From: Brachypodium distachyon
Taxonomy: Eukaryota; Streptophyta; Magnoliopsida; Poales; Poaceae
Length of the DNA stretch: 64,000 bases
Reading direction: 5' to 3'
Assembly (NCBI RefSeq): GCF_000005505.3
Contig: NC_016132.3
Coordinates: forward strand, 18,714,501 to 18,778,500
The position numbers were made by a program, and so were the translations under genes. Shown piece after piece: positions 31,671-46,521 of this stretch; position 1 is the stretch's first letter; every line of letters starts with the position of its first letter. The notes beneath the pieces were generated by a model, which ran no database searches, was not told the DNA's origin, and saw only the letters and a list, made by a program, of their open reading frames with translations.

Positions 31671-32153
31671 CTGCGATTTCCTCTCGGCAGAGGTGTGGCA
31701 TGGTCGAATTTTCAAAGAGTGAGACTAATCAAGGTTACTGCTCCATAGCCCATTGTGCAAACAAGTTCGAAGATGCATTTCACTCTCCAACAAGCATCAC
31801 AAAGTAAGGAATTTTAAAAAAAAAAATCGAAGAGAATCTGCTAGCTTGTCCAAGCTGACACGGTACGATTCCCAGCACACGGAAGCGTCTGTTATTTTTC
31901 TCTCCTGAGCAAAACGGCAGCAACCGAAGCCAAACCAAGCAGCCGTTGCCCTTCCCGCCATTCCCTCCGCGCCCTCCTTTTAGCGGCCACCCCCCAAAAT
32001 TCCTCCTCCAGCGCAACTGCGCACCCTTCCACCAACACCAATGCCTACCTGGAAGGAAAACCATCCCCAACCGAACTCCCCGGTCCAAATCCACCACCAT
32101 TCCCTTCCACCCGCTCCCCGGCGAGCGCGAGCACCCCTCGTCGCCTGCCGGCA

Positions 32154-34240
<2,087 letters not shown>

Positions 34241-35540
34241 AGTGGTGTCGTAGAGGGATCGAGCAGGAAAAGGAAACGGAAAACGGATTGCGTGCGCGGG
34301 GTTGGTAGAAAAGGGGTTTCTTTCGGGGGGTTGGAAGAGCGCGTCTTGTACATTTTGTAACATTAATATAGTGGCGGGGCAGGGAGGCTGTGGGGGAGTC
34401 GAAATGTAAGCCTTGTGATTGAGATCGAGTGATCGATGGGTGCGTAGCCGTGCGGTGGGTTGTATGTAAACTGTTTACTTACTCAGCTGTATAATTAATA
34501 CTAGAAGTGTCCATACTTTTTGCTGCTGCTACTAATCCTTCGTTCTGATCGTCGTGACTCGTGAGTTGTTAGAGAGCTCTCTTCAGATATATAGAGATGC
34601 ACAAGCAGCACACCGTCTAAGCTGATCGCCTCTCTTGATCAACATTTGGAACACCCGGGAGCAACACGTACACCGGAGAATTAAAGAACGTGCATCCATC
34701 TTTACAGCTAGCTTACCACAAGGTGTAAAGAGATAAGTTTATACTTCAATTCTGAAACTGACCAAAGAGTTTAAGTTACCCTTCTCAACTTCAATGAGCT
34801 CTTTTACGATACCTCGGATTTAATATAGTCCGTTTATTTGGACCGATCTAGTGGTTAGTATTATTTGGTACTTCATCTTTAATTTTATGGAGTACCGAGT
34901 CGAAAAACACCGGAGTACCTTGACTTGGAGGGCAAAACGTAATCACTAATCGTGTGCTGAACTGGATTTTCGTTTCAAATTAAAAAAAAGGAAATCGTTA
35001 TCATGTGAGGATTTGGGCTGGCCGCATCGTGAGATCGTGCCTGGGAACGGCGAACGATGGCATGGCTGGGTTTTCGCCGGTGGCTCGATTGGACGGCAGC
35101 GGCTGGGAGCAGATTTGATCACACACGGGAGGCAGCTTGGGGCCGAACAGCTGCTCGAGGGCTGGGGCAACGAACGGCGGTGTGGCGGCTGAGGCGGCGC
35201 TGCGCCTCGATAGCACGGCGATGGATGGAGGCAGCGCTGCACCTCGCTTCGAACGGCGTCGGGGGCGGCACTGCGCCATGATTTGACGGCGGAGGATTGG
35301 AGGCCGTGCAGCGCCTCGATTGGAACGGCGGCTGGGCCGTGTGGCGTTGCGAATCGATTGGAACGGCGGTGAGGCGCTTTCCACCGCACAGAGAAGAGGC
35401 TGTCCGCCCGGCGAGCGGAGGGAGATGATGACGGTCGATCGACGGACGACGGGCTAGGGACGGCGCTGCTGCGGCGCTCGACGAAGCGATCGGGGCAATA
35501 CGAGGGCAAAGACCAAAATACCCTTTGCAAAAATGACTAA
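34241..35540. other. CDPK 3' UTR and intergenic DNA
   Basis: 34241 to about 34510 is likely 3' UTR (TTGTAACATTAATATA near 34355). A GC-rich patch at 34990-35500 has short frames on both strands without a domain. No element ends were found. Confidence 0.4.
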
Positions 35541-38500
35541 GTTGCTGTAAGACCCCGGGACCGGAATTATACAATTTAGCCCCAAATTGCTAACCTTTGC
35601 ATAATTGAAGCCTCAGGTTCTTAACCTACGATAAACACCTCAATACATACACGCATTAATGTGCTCATCGCAGGATCTTGCAACATGAATATCATTACCA
35701 AACTCTACAGAAGAGAGTAATTACAAAGCTCATACAAGAAGCAGAATAACAACTATTACAAAGAGAGGACACATGTCCCAACATTATATCATTACATCAG
35801 CGGAAGTTGAACTATACCCGAGTACGGACAAGAATACAGCATGGCCTGAAGAGGCTGGAAGGTGGAAGGAAACCCGCCACAAGTCTCAGAACCCTGATCT
35901 GGATCTCCTGGCTAAACATCGAATCCAACGTCGTGCTCCACGAGAAGCTAGCGGCTCACCTGCTCTGCTGGAACCTCTGAAGAAAACAACGTTGCAAAGC
36001 AACTGAGTACAAATTACTCGCAAGACTTACGGGGAGATCTATGCTAGCATGCAACATGTCTCAAAGGAGGGTAAAGTGGGGCTATGCAGCAACAGATATC
36101 CGGAGAAACATTCTAATAACGTCGTCTAATGAGAGGAAGAAAAGCGTCTACCAAGGTGTAAGGTGATTAACCTATTTAGTAAACACCAAACAACACAATT
36201 CTCATATCACCCCCTCAACACCCTGTGAGGAAGCAATCCAAAGGACACTCACACTTAAGCAGTTTTGAGCATATCCATGATTAAGGCTAATTACTACTCA
36301 AGTTTATGAGAATAAGTTGATTAAAATGATTAAGCTCTCTATGATCAAGTAATGACCAACCAAGTCGTCCATAACCGCGGACACGGCTTTCCGAAAGATT
36401 TATCCTGCAGGGTGTGCCAATTTACTCGTACACGTTCGTCCAACCCTTATTGCCACTCGAGTAGGAACACACAAAGGCGTGTGTCGGCAGGATTGGGCGA
36501 CACGACGTTTCCAAGCCCCACAACTAATCCAGGAAACCACCCAACTGAGTCTAATCCGAAACGAGAGCCCGGCCGAAGCGTCGTACGGACTCAAGAGTTG
36601 CGGGAACAGCTGGTAGTGGTTCAGTGTCCGCAGAATGACCACTCCAGACGTGTGCCGCAGTCCTATATGTATGCAAAGTCACCAACAAGTCTCCACGAAT
36701 CTCTGTGTGCATGCAATGCAAATGCCAAATGGAACGCCCGAACTATGTGGCCCGTGGAAGAGCTATGAAACGAGTACTGAGCCGAGGGGGAACCCATATA
36801 TTCTCCCACGAGCGGTTAGCGCGAAGTTTCTTGGGTCGGCGAAAACGAGAACTCGGTCCTTAGGTCGGCGCCAATGGAACAAAACACCAATGCGTTAGCA
36901 CGGCCTCCCATCGTTGCCTTGTGCAAGTAATAACAGGTCACAGTTTAATAATTGCAATTAAATACAGAAAGTAGCATGTGGATGTAGCAATTGTATAACC
37001 CCAAGTAAGGACACTAGACGAGCAAACTAAGCAAGACTTCTAATGACCAACTAGGGCAATAACAAACATGTGACATGATAATAGGATAAGAAACAAGACA
37101 ACAAGTATTTGAGTAGAGCTGACTAAAGCTATGCAATTTCTAGATTCATCGTGACAAGAACCGAGAACGTAACTTAATGCAAGAATGAGAGAGAGACATT
37201 GGGTATAATCAACATGTTCAAGGAATGGCTGCTTGCCTGGAGTACTCAATTATCCGGAATTGAGCAAGAATCCTGGAAGAAGAACACACGTGTAGTCGTC
37301 GTCGTAAGAATTGCAGACTAGCGAGGAAGAAGCAAATACACGACATAAAAGGAAAGTATAAACATACAAGATACACAAGTTAACTGGTATGCGCAATCAA
37401 AGAATGATGCGTGGCATATAGGGATGATGCATGTCATATTAAGGATTTCGAAAGTAAATCCGATATACGATCACCAAGTTAAATGGAGTCCGAATCATCT
37501 ACACATAGCATCTATACAACTCCATATGCAGGAAATAGAGTTTAATTGATCAATTACACACAATAATATTATAGTTGGATTAGCATGCATGACAATGACA
37601 TGGATAGGTGCGATGCATGCTTTAAAACAGGAACAACACACCAAACAAACGAGTCGAACGGGGTTGCACACGCCGGTGGCAACGACGTACCTACAACTAA
37701 CATTATCGATACTATCGGTACATCTCATACCACACATGCAATTCATATGTCGCGCAAACTACGGGTCTACGGCACGGAACTCCAAGGTTGCATGCCAGCT
37801 GAAATAGTCGGTCATGGCTCCTCGTACGTAGTCGTGTAGGTGAAATAGTCGGTCATGGCTCCTCGTACGTAGTCGTGCGCGGCTCCTCGTCCGGCTCCGG
37901 GTCTTCGGTCTCCTCGGCACATGGTAGCAGCGGCACCAACACACAATAGTTCCACCAACAAAGAGGGAGAGCAGTAGCAGCACGCAGGAAGGAGGAAAAG
38001 CAGCGGCAGCACAGAGAGGGGCAGAGAGCAGCCAAAGAGAGAGGAGCAGCAGCTAGGCTAGTGGGCGGCTCTGGCTTGGGGCTTCGGACTGGCCGCGGGC
38101 GGAGCTTGGGAGGAGGTCGATGGCGCTCGGTGGAAGGGAGGCGGAGCAGGCCGGCGAGATGGAGGCGAGCGACGGGGAGAGGCGGCGCAGGCCGGCGAGA
38201 GCGACGCGCGCGGTGGCGTCGGGCGGCACGGGGAAGGGGAGGCGCGGCCGGGCGGCGCTCGTGGAAGCAGAGGGCGAAGCGGCCGGCGGCCAGGCGAGGC
38301 GGACGCGGGAGGAGGCGGCTCCGGCGCAGAGGGAGAAGGGCGCGAGGCGGCGCTCGGTGGAGAGGAGGGCCGCGGGGAAGAGAGAGCAAAGGGGGCGCCG
38401 GCCATGGGAGCTCCAGGGAGAGAGAGAGGCCACGGGGAGATCGGAAGGAAGAAGGAAGAAGGAGAAAGAAGGCAGCGGCGGCGGCTTGGAGGAAGAAAAG

Positions 38501-38899
38501 AAAGGAAAAAGGGGATTAGGGGAAAAACCAGGGTTTTGGCTTAATGGTCTTTTGGGCCAACAAAAGTCTCAAACAAAAATACAAGTTTTGCAATTTTTGA
38601 TTTTGAAATAGATAAGAGACAAGTGGTTAGGTCTACTTAAACCCGGAATTACTTTTGTCAAAATCAAAATATGGTTTCTACTAAAATAGTTTTCGGCTTT
38701 AGCAAACACACGAAAAAGGCAAGCACATGAAACAACATCGTTATGCAAATGAATAATTATTTCATGCGGCATGATGCTAATAACATTGCAAAACAATTAT
38801 GATGATATGAGCACGACAACATGATGACAATAATTAAATTACAAAACAGTTCAAAAGGGTTTAAAAGGAAAATGATTGGTCTCGGGCTGTTACAGTTGC
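35541..38899 (-). mobile_element. Solo-LTR-like element (3349 bp) with 5-bp target duplication
   Basis: GTTGC at 35541-35545 and 38895-38899 flanks 35546-38894. The element reads TGTAACAGCCCGAGACCAAT from its minus-strand start and ends GGGGTCTTACA, so TGTAA/TTACA are inverted termini. No gag, pol, primer site or second terminal copy is seen, so a solo LTR from unequal recombination is most likely. The GC-rich frames at 37850-38610 are composition effects. A 41-bp tandem duplication lies at 37801-37880. Confidence 0.82.
37801..37882. repeat. 41-bp direct tandem duplication
   Basis: GAAATAGTCGGTCATGGCTC plus the following CTCGTACGTAGTCGTG occurs twice in a row (37801 and 37842), inside the solo-LTR-like element. 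Confidence 0.85.
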
Positions 38900-39234
38900 C
38901 CTTTGGTACCAACAGTTAGATATGTTTGGTACTTCGAGATATGTTTTTGGAGTACCGAGGTACCATAAAAAAGCACACTTCAATACTGTTTTGAACACAA
39001 ACCTTCAACTTTTTCTTTTTGCAAGGAACAAACCTTCAACTTTTGATACCGTTTAAATTAGGATTAATTTGAAATGTGCCTTTGCAAATCTTGTGAATTC
39101 GAGCCATGGCCTCATCCTTCGAAAAATGACAATGCAACGGCATATTTGGACCCATTGTAATGGTGTTTTGGGAATAATCCACAAGTTCGCAGGGCATTTT
39201 TCGAATACACAATAATTGCACTGGCATATACTAT

Positions 39235-39288
39235 CAAATTAACCGTTATATTTTTTTATTTATTTTTTTGAGAACAAATTAACCGTTA
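39235..39288 (-). mobile_element. Tail-only retroposition footprint
   Basis: CAAATTAACCGTTA occurs at 39235-39248 and 39275-39288. Between them is a 26-bp T-rich insert ending TTTTTTTGAGAA, i.e. poly(A) on minus. Confidence 0.65.
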
Positions 39289-39456
39289 CAGTACCGCACC
39301 TCGGTGCTGGGTATTCCAGCCATCAAAATGGGCCTCGGAATATGGGCCCAATAAAAATCCAAAAACTACATGAATACAAGTGTCAGTTTGGCCTATGATA
39401 CGTAGTGAACGGTGTTGTAAATACTGGGCTAAACACCGAGGCTAGTTGGACCATAT

Positions 39457-39525
39457 AGGAGTGACAAGTTTCTCAAAAATTCGCTCAAGAAAAAGAAGTT
39501 TCTCAAAAAAAAAAAAAGGAGTGAC
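39457..39525 (+). mobile_element. Short poly(A) retroposition footprint
   Basis: AGGAGTGAC occurs at 39457-39465 and 39517-39525. The 51-bp insert ends GTTTCTC followed by a long A-run. Confidence 0.6.
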
Positions 39526-39737
39526 TCAGAATGGCACATGTGAAAATTAGGCATGATTTAAAAAGTTTAAAAATGGCACATGTGAAATATCCCTTTAACA
39601 TGTGGCCCATGGACCATGGTAAGGACCATCCATTCTAATACCCTCGTCCGCGTCTCACCTCGATCGGTCCTTCTCCGCCTCGGCCGCCATACGACGTGAC
39701 TACGACGCTCTTAAACCTAACCATCGAAACCATCGTA

Positions 39738-39878
39738 TCCCTTCCCTCCGTTCAACGTTCAAAAAGAAAACATATCTCTCAACTTTGACTAAATTTAAAT
39801 GCATCTATACACTAAATTATGTCTAAATACATCTAAGTTTTAACAAACTGAAGACATTTTTTTGTTTAACGGAGGGAG
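39738..39878. mobile_element. Stowaway-like MITE
   Basis: TTCCCTCCG at the left and CGGAGGGAG followed by TA at the right; AT-rich interior with inverted TTGACTAAATTTAAATGCAT-like sequence. Confidence 0.75.
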
Positions 39879-40278
39879 TACGAAAATTCTTGAAAAAAAA
39901 AGACCCCGTGGTACGAAAATCGTATAAACAAACGTCGTGTGCAGTGCAGTAGTTCCGAGGAGAGATAGAAGCGCAGGCTGCGCAGCCAAAAGAAGAACAT
40001 GATGGGCTCAGACTCTCGTATCCATCGTGGGCTCGTGGCCGCGGCCGCGTTGGCATCATTCTCTCGTTTTGTCCTGGGAGAAACAGTGACCGTTTAATTA
40101 ATCTGGACCCACCACGTTAATGCTTGTTTTGGCGCACGAGTAGTGTTTGTTACCTATCGGTGCAAATCAGTGTGGGGATCTGTAGTTTTCAACGAAACTG
40201 ATCATGAAGTGATGTTTCCGTAAATGCCGGTGTCAATCGTTGCCTGCCTTGGGCATTGTCTATTGCTAGTTTGCTACT

Positions 40279-40670
40279 AGGCCCTCTTTGGATCATAAAA
40301 AAATTGCAGGAAAAATAGGGAATTTAATTCCAAGAAGAAGAAAATTATATAAGTCCTTTAGATCATAGAATTGCATCAAATTTTATGGGATTTGATTTTT
40401 TTTCCTTCCTCTAAATTTTGGATGAATCAGAGAGAATATGAGGTATAGTTTCATGAAATTTTTTTCTTTTGAAAGTTCAATGATTTTTCTCTCTATCTCT
40501 CTTCTTTCTTAATTAACTCCCGATAAGCACCATTTAATCTTAAAATTCCTGTGTTTTTTATTTGTAGCATCTGAACACCATTAATCATTATGTCATTCAT
40601 GTGCATGTTATTCCAATCTTAGGTTTTCCTATTCCTATTTTTTGCTTCCCTGTGATCCGAAATAAACACT
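40279..40670. mobile_element. Probable Tourist/PIF-Harbinger MITE
   Basis: GGCCCTCTTTGGATCATAAA with GGAAAAATAGG at the left is loosely inverted at the right (CCTATTCCTATTTTTTGC...GTGATCCGAA). The exact ends and the 3-bp target are unclear. Confidence 0.4.
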
Positions 40671-41620
40671 TATTTATTCCAATCTTAGTTAATTAAGTTC
40701 GTTACAGGCAATCGTACCGCGGAGGCTTGAAAAAAAAGTTTCATTTCCGTTGGCTTTAATAATTTCTATAGAAAATTTTCACAAGAAAAAGAACTTTTTT
40801 ATGATATGATCTGGATTTCCGTTGGCTTTAATAATTTCTATAGGACTTTTTCATTTCCTCTTTTTGAAAATTCCAATGCAATATGTGTCTTTATCTCTTC
40901 TTCTTTTTTGTTGAAAAGAAAAAAAAAATACCGTGACATCAAACAAATGTCTGTATAGTTTCTGTGTTTCAGATTTTTTATAAAAACGATTTTGCTATTG
41001 AGAAGTCGCTTGTTTTTTAGTTACAATAAGTCGACGGGATTGTCCGTTGTATCTTAATCAAACGGTAACATGTGAGAGAGGAGAGGGTGTAGATGTCACT
41101 CAGATCTTACTAAAACGGTTCTGATGCATCAAATCAGATTTGAGTATTTCTTTTAAAAATAACAAGCGACCGAGATATAACCACACTGCAAAAAATCACG
41201 GAACATGGTTTCTTTCGTTTTTTACATTCCTCTGTTTTCGCGTCCTGCGTTCCAAATGGGTCGTAGATCGACATTGGTTTGGTCTTCTACACGCGCCGCG
41301 ATGCACGATAGGGCAGTCACGTGCTCGGCAGGACAGGAGGCCCAGGACCCTGGACCGCAGCGGCAGAGGAGACAAGAGCCAGCAGCCAGCAAGGAGGGGA
41401 CCGAGAAAATAAAGCCCGCGGCATGCACGGAAAAAAAAGGCGATTCGGGCCCTAGCGTCTGAGCCAAGCCAACACGCGTCGTGCCGGAAAACCGGACAGC
41501 CCCGCCGGCCCAGACTCCACAAGGCTTGACACGTCTGCCTGCCTGCCGACGCTCTTGCCAACCCGCCCCTTGAAGAGAAAGCACGACCGACAGACGTCTG
41601 CGCGCGCAACGGACCGATCC

Positions 41621-42820
41621 AATCCAAGTAGGCCTGGTAAATGGTCTGGTTTCGAATGGATAAAATGGTTTGGGTCCTTGATTGGTTTTTGTTTGGACGG
41701 GTTAGACTAGGTTATGTTCACAATTGGTTCGGTCTGGTGCGGTTCTTAGTCAAATATGGTTTGGTTCGGTTCGGTTTTGGAGACAAATGGTTTGGTTTCA
41801 TCTGGGTTCAACCTGTGGGGTTAGGTCGTGAGAGCTCTCCAACAGATCGGAAGTTGGCTAGGTCGTGACTGCCGCTGCGTCTTGGGCTTCGATTCCGGCA
41901 AGGGAGGGCAGCAGGAGGTTGGGGCGGCGTCGGCACTTCAATTCCGGCGAGGGAGGGCGGGGGCGGGCCGCACCACCACCTCGAGAAGCAAGGCCGGCGT
42001 GCGGTGCGGACGCCGGCGGCCTGGCTGCGCCGCCCTTCCATCGAGTCCTGTCGCGTGCCCGACTCCGCCGCCAGTCCATCTCCATCCACGAATCGACCGC
42101 AGGTCCGCAGCCTTTCTCCGAACAGTCAGCCTTCAGGTGCCTCCTCCTCCGTCGCGCCGTCTCCTCCTCCGCGGACACCGGAGCCATCGCGTCACCTCCT
42201 CACCGGCGTGCCCCCTCCGCCCCAGTACACCCGCGCAGCCGCACCTCCTCCTCGCTGGAGCAGCCGCCACTCCTCCTCCACAGGTCGCAGTGAAACATTT
42301 GGCACCACATCATCCACTTGGTTTTCTGCCCCCACGCAGCAATTTATCTCCATAGACCATAAGGTAAGCTTTGGGGAATTTGCATTTTTTTTCTCATTGT
42401 GTTGACTCTAGTTTTGCAGTTTGGAACCGTTCTACTGTACTGTAGTGACTAAATTGTGTTTCCCTTGATGCGAATCCTAATTTATTTCATGGCTTGGAAA
42501 GAATACGTATGAGTAATACACTTCTGATGTGTGGTTGGAGCTTTCGATGTAACACTGATGGATGGATTATTTTCTGTAATTGAAGTTGTGGCTTTAGATT
42601 CTGAATGAATTGTTTGAAACCATTTGAGGTAAATGGGTTTGAAACCATTTGAAGGGAATGGTTTGGATTGGTTTGGTTTGAGGTGTCAATTCGGTTTGGG
42701 CTGGTTCAGTTTCTCACGAGCTAATCATGAATTGGTTTGATCAGGGTCCGCGGGGTATCCGGCCGTGATCTCGTTTGGATACGGTCTGGTTCTAAACCAT
42801 TTAGGAGGCCTAAATCCAAG
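41621..42820. mobile_element. Non-autonomous hAT element with 8-bp target duplication and captured-looking interior
   Basis: AATCCAAG at 41621-41628 and 42813-42820 flanks 41629-42812. The ends are TAGGCCTGGTAAATGGT and, inverted, TAGGCCTCCTAAATGGTT. Subterminal regions are full of GGTTTGGTT-type repeats, as in hAT transposons. There is no transposase. The GC-rich interior (41830-42360) looks gene-derived. Confidence 0.88.
41865..42363 (+). other. GC-rich interior of the hAT element, possible captured exon
   Basis: Ser/Pro/Arg-rich open frames run to a GTAAGC (42363-42368) that looks like a splice donor. No domain is recognised, so the source gene is unknown. Confidence 0.35.
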
Positions 42821-44200
42821 TCACCTGGTTCCTTACCGCATGAGACGTCGAACACACGGAGGTTTCCGAAGAGAGGAATAGACGAGGCTGTACGCTCTTT
42901 CCGTTCGGTAAACCAACTGCTACTCTTCCTTGTCCAACGGATCGACTCTGGCTACAACTTTTCTAATTGACACTTGAATGTAATTGACGATGAATTATTA
43001 TATCATTTTTTTGGCACGATTATTATATCATAGCTCTATTTGAAAACGTAAGATAGATGACATACCCATATACCTGCACACAAATTGGATTTTGTTATCG
43101 CGAAAATATCCAAAAAGTCTAAGCTACGAAAACAAAACTTTGACAAGGTTTCACGGAGATAACAACCTAGTGAACATGAAAAAAGGACGAAAAAAAAGTC
43201 AAATATTGACTAGTGTCATGGCTACAGGTATGCATGTGTATGGATGGCAGACCATTGGCGACTGGGCGGTGGGACGGGTAAGGGTAGACTCAGGTAGGAC
43301 CGGGTTGTGGTTTGAGCCAAACGTCGTGCTACCAAAATAAATTTTGGCTAACCAAAATGTTTATCAAGATTTTGGCTCTAACTGGCTGATGATCAAAATC
43401 AGTCCTATCAGTATTATGGCCATGACCAAATGTTTCATTCTTATTTGGATAGTTATCAAATTACTGGAAAGCTAATAATGCATGACCAACTCTAGTTTAT
43501 TTGTCTTGCCGGTATTAGCCGAATATTGTAACCAAAACCTTAAGCCAAAGATTGCTACCGAAACGTTTGCAGTGGTAAATTTGGACTAAAACCAAACACA
43601 TTCTTTTCTTTCTTTTTTTCTCATGGTAGGCTTGTCAAAATAGTATAGACATGAAAAAAAATTGAGATTGTTAAGATAGATCTTACTGGTATTCGGTGCT
43701 GTAAAGAGAGCCTCGAGGATAACTATTGGTAAGTCTGTTATGTAGAATTTTTTTGATGATGTAGAAGACAGGAATAAATGAGAAGATATAGAAATTAAGA
43801 TTGCATATATTTAAATGAACAGATAACTAATCACACGCAAGTTCCAAGGTAAAACGAGAGAGCAAACACTTATATGGTTGCACCCTTTGTTGGACAATAA
43901 CATGCAACTGAAAAAACACATCAATATATATCATCCAAAGTTTGGCGTAATCCCCGGACCGAGGGAATACAATCTACCTACTTAACACCCGAAGACTGTA
44001 GCGAAATATTCGTGAGCGATTGTCTCCCTTTTTTTTGACACGATGATCAATCGTCCATTCTTTTTTTTTAGAGCAAGATCTACACAATCGAGCTGTTTTC
44101 CTCATTCTAGGGCCCATATAGAGCTACTCCCGTCCGGTGGACAGTGGACCCATCCTCGCCAGTGGGGCTCACACAAAATTGCCAGTTGAGAGTTTACGCG
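42821..44200. other. Intergenic AT-rich DNA
   Basis: It contains a 12-bp tail insertion (42994-43031). 43298-43605 may be an old MITE (left GTGGTTTGAGCCAAA, right TTTGGACTAAAACCAAAC). No gene. Confidence 0.4.
42994..43031 (-). mobile_element. Tail-only retroposition footprint
   Basis: ATTATTATATCAT at 42994-43006 and 43019-43031 flanks TTTTTTGGCACG (poly(A) on minus, preceded by CGTGCC). Confidence 0.65.
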
Positions 44201-44330
44201 GTGCAAAACCGAACCAGAAACCAAAAACAGGAAAAAAATACCCGAAACCGAATTCACCCTGTGCAACACCGAAACCAAAAACAGGAAAAACATACCCGAA
44301 ACCGAGTTCACCCTGTGCAAAACCGAACCA
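44201..44330. repeat. Imperfect tandem repeat, unit 54-60 bp
   Basis: GTGCAAAACCGAACCAG / GTGCAACACCG starts units at 44201, 44261 and 44315, each with CAGGAAAAA and ACCCGAAACCGA(A/G)TTCACCCT. Confidence 0.85.
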
Positions 44331-45659
44331 GACCTGTGGGTGCACTACGCGTCTACACCAGGTCACCAGCACAGCACGGCAGCCTTATTTGCCTGGACGA
44401 TTGGGCCATGGGCTGAATCTATTGAGCCATACAATATGCAGGCCGTGGAAGCGACTGGATCGGAGGCTCGGAGCGCCTGGCGGCCGTTGCATGCTCGCAG
44501 CAATGCAACATTTGAGAGCTTGCAATTATTTTAGTGCCAGTAGCTACGTACGTGCATCCATGTGGCCGGTGCTAATTACTCTCATGAAATTACATGCGCG
44601 CCTGAACGTGATTTAATTGTAGTAGCTACGTACAACTAGTCCAATGCATCCCTACCTCCCTCGTAAGCTAGCCAGGGATGATAACAGCTCGCTGAGTGTG
44701 TAATGTGGGTGTTTGCGGGATAATTAACGTTTCATATTATACATTCGAAATTGAAATATAACTACTTCGTAACTTTGTGTTGCTCAAAAATTCGCGTCAA
44801 CTTTAACTAATTTGATTATAACCGAAACATAACCGAAACCGCCGTATTTTCGTACAAAACCATATTAACCGAATACCGTGTTAACCGAACATGAACCGAA
44901 CCGAAAACTGAACACACACCGGAGTTGAGACAGCTCTCAGATTTTTAACACCGCGAGAAAGAGTCTGCGGCCTCTTCCCTTTCCCGTCCTGTTCTGTCCC
45001 TGTCGCGTCCCCCCCCCAGACCCCACAGAAACCCGGCCCACGAGTCAGCGAGGATTTCCCGGACCCACGGCCCAGCGGGTAAGGGAGGGCGGGCGGTGAG
45101 AAAAGAACGGGGGTGCACGGGTGCCAATTGGTACCACCTTTTGGCGTCAGCGAGGGGCCCACCGCTGACGGGAATCCGGCCCATGCAAGCGCGGCACGTC
45201 AAGGGGTGGTGGTGGGGGGGGATTATTATTTGCGCATTGATCTTGATCCGTCTCCTCATTGATAACCTGCTGCTGTGTGCTTTTGTCCCCGTCGCATTGA
45301 TCATATACCTGCTGCCGTATTTTTACCCTGTCCCGCATCAGATTCGCTCCGGGCCACATATTGACCTTCACTTCTCTCAACACCCCGGCCTCCTCTGCTA
45401 AGCCTCGACGGACGGATGCTCGCTAGGATCACTCCAACGGTTGCACATGCCTCGATTGTTTTTGGGATGTTTACAATTCATGTTTTTGCATTAATTGATT
45501 GCTGTGTTCAAACTTCTTTAATCCGTTAGTCTTTAACACTCCAACCTAACTAACTATAAACATACTGTATTGTGGAATGTAGGTACGATATAGAATAGAA
45601 TTATCTAAATCACTAACAAACGACCGGGGTTTTGTTTGATTTGCACTTTGTGTTTAGTA

Positions 45660-45772
45660 CTCCCTCCGTTACATAATTCTTGTCTCAAATTTGCCAAAAA
45701 ATAGATGTCTCTATTCCTAAAAAGCGTCTAGATACATGTAATATTTCGACAAGAATTATGAAACGGAATGAG
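45660..45772. mobile_element. Stowaway MITE
   Basis: CTCCCTCCGTTACATAATTC at the left is inverted at the right as GAATTATGAAACGGAATGAG. TA flanks at 45658-45659 and 45773-45774. Confidence 0.88.
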
Positions 45773-46474
45773 TATGTAGCAACAAAATATAAAATGTATC
45801 TAAGAGAAATAAAAAAGGAAGGAATAAAAAAAATCTCAAAGTATATAAAAGATGACAAGTTCTCTTGGGTCCAATGATCATCACCCTAGCAAAAAAATAA
45901 TCAAAAAAAGGGTCAAACCCCCCTAGACAACAAGTTTATATTTGGATTGACTTGACAACGACCAATTAGGGCAGGCCAATGAGGACATAATAGGGGATAA
46001 ATTTAAGTTCTTTCACTATACATGTGATCATCAATCAATAGGTCTGCGATCAATCTTTTTGCCAACAAAAAAACTTTATAATGGGGGGCATTTGATGGAG
46101 GACTTCGTTTTTTCATCTCTTCGCACTTGCACGGATCTCAACATCTTGGTAGTGTCGACTTAAAAGTAATTATTTCTTAGTTGCCGGAAATAGAAAAACC
46201 ATTGAAAGAAACAAGTGCTAACAACCAATTGCTATGTGCAATACATGATGACAATAGGACACTTATATCCGTTGAATGCGAACATAATTAGACTGCAAAA
46301 CTAGAGATGTATTCTATTACTCGTGATATTCGTGTCAGAAAAAGACTTCAGCCTTTGAATTTTGCTTAATATATGTAAATTACTTGAATTACTTATGTGA
46401 TAAAATAAATTCATCAGATTTGTCAATAAAAAAAACATGCTACTACCACAATGTCATAACTATTGTTCAAAATT

Positions 46475-46509
46475 TGCATGAAAGCTTGCAACAAAAAAAT
46501 GCATGAAAG
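46475..46509 (+). mobile_element. Tail-only retroposition footprint
   Basis: TGCATGAAAG at 46475-46484 and 46500-46509 flanks CTTGCAACAAAAAAA, an A-tailed 15-bp insert on the plus strand. Confidence 0.6.
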
Positions 46510-46521
46510 TGTGTGCACGTA

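Larger units (their letters stand above)
38900..41628. other. Intergenic DNA with MITEs and small retroposed tails
   Basis: AT-rich, without a supported gene. It contains a Stowaway-like MITE (about 39738-39878), two tail insertions with target duplications (39235-39288 and 39457-39525), a probable Tourist/PIF-like MITE (about 40279-40670), and a repeated ATTTCCGTTGGCTTTAATAA (40744 and 40816). Confidence 0.5.
44331..46519. other. Intergenic DNA
   Basis: A GC-rich patch at 44940-45230 contains no domain-bearing frame. A Stowaway MITE lies at 45660-45772 and a small tail insertion at 46475-46509. The remainder is AT-rich and shows nothing recognisable. Confidence 0.4.

Noticed and set aside
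37853..38611. Arg/Pro/Ala-rich frames up to 178 codons
   Set aside because: They lie inside the solo-LTR-like element, in overlapping frames on both strands, with no domain.
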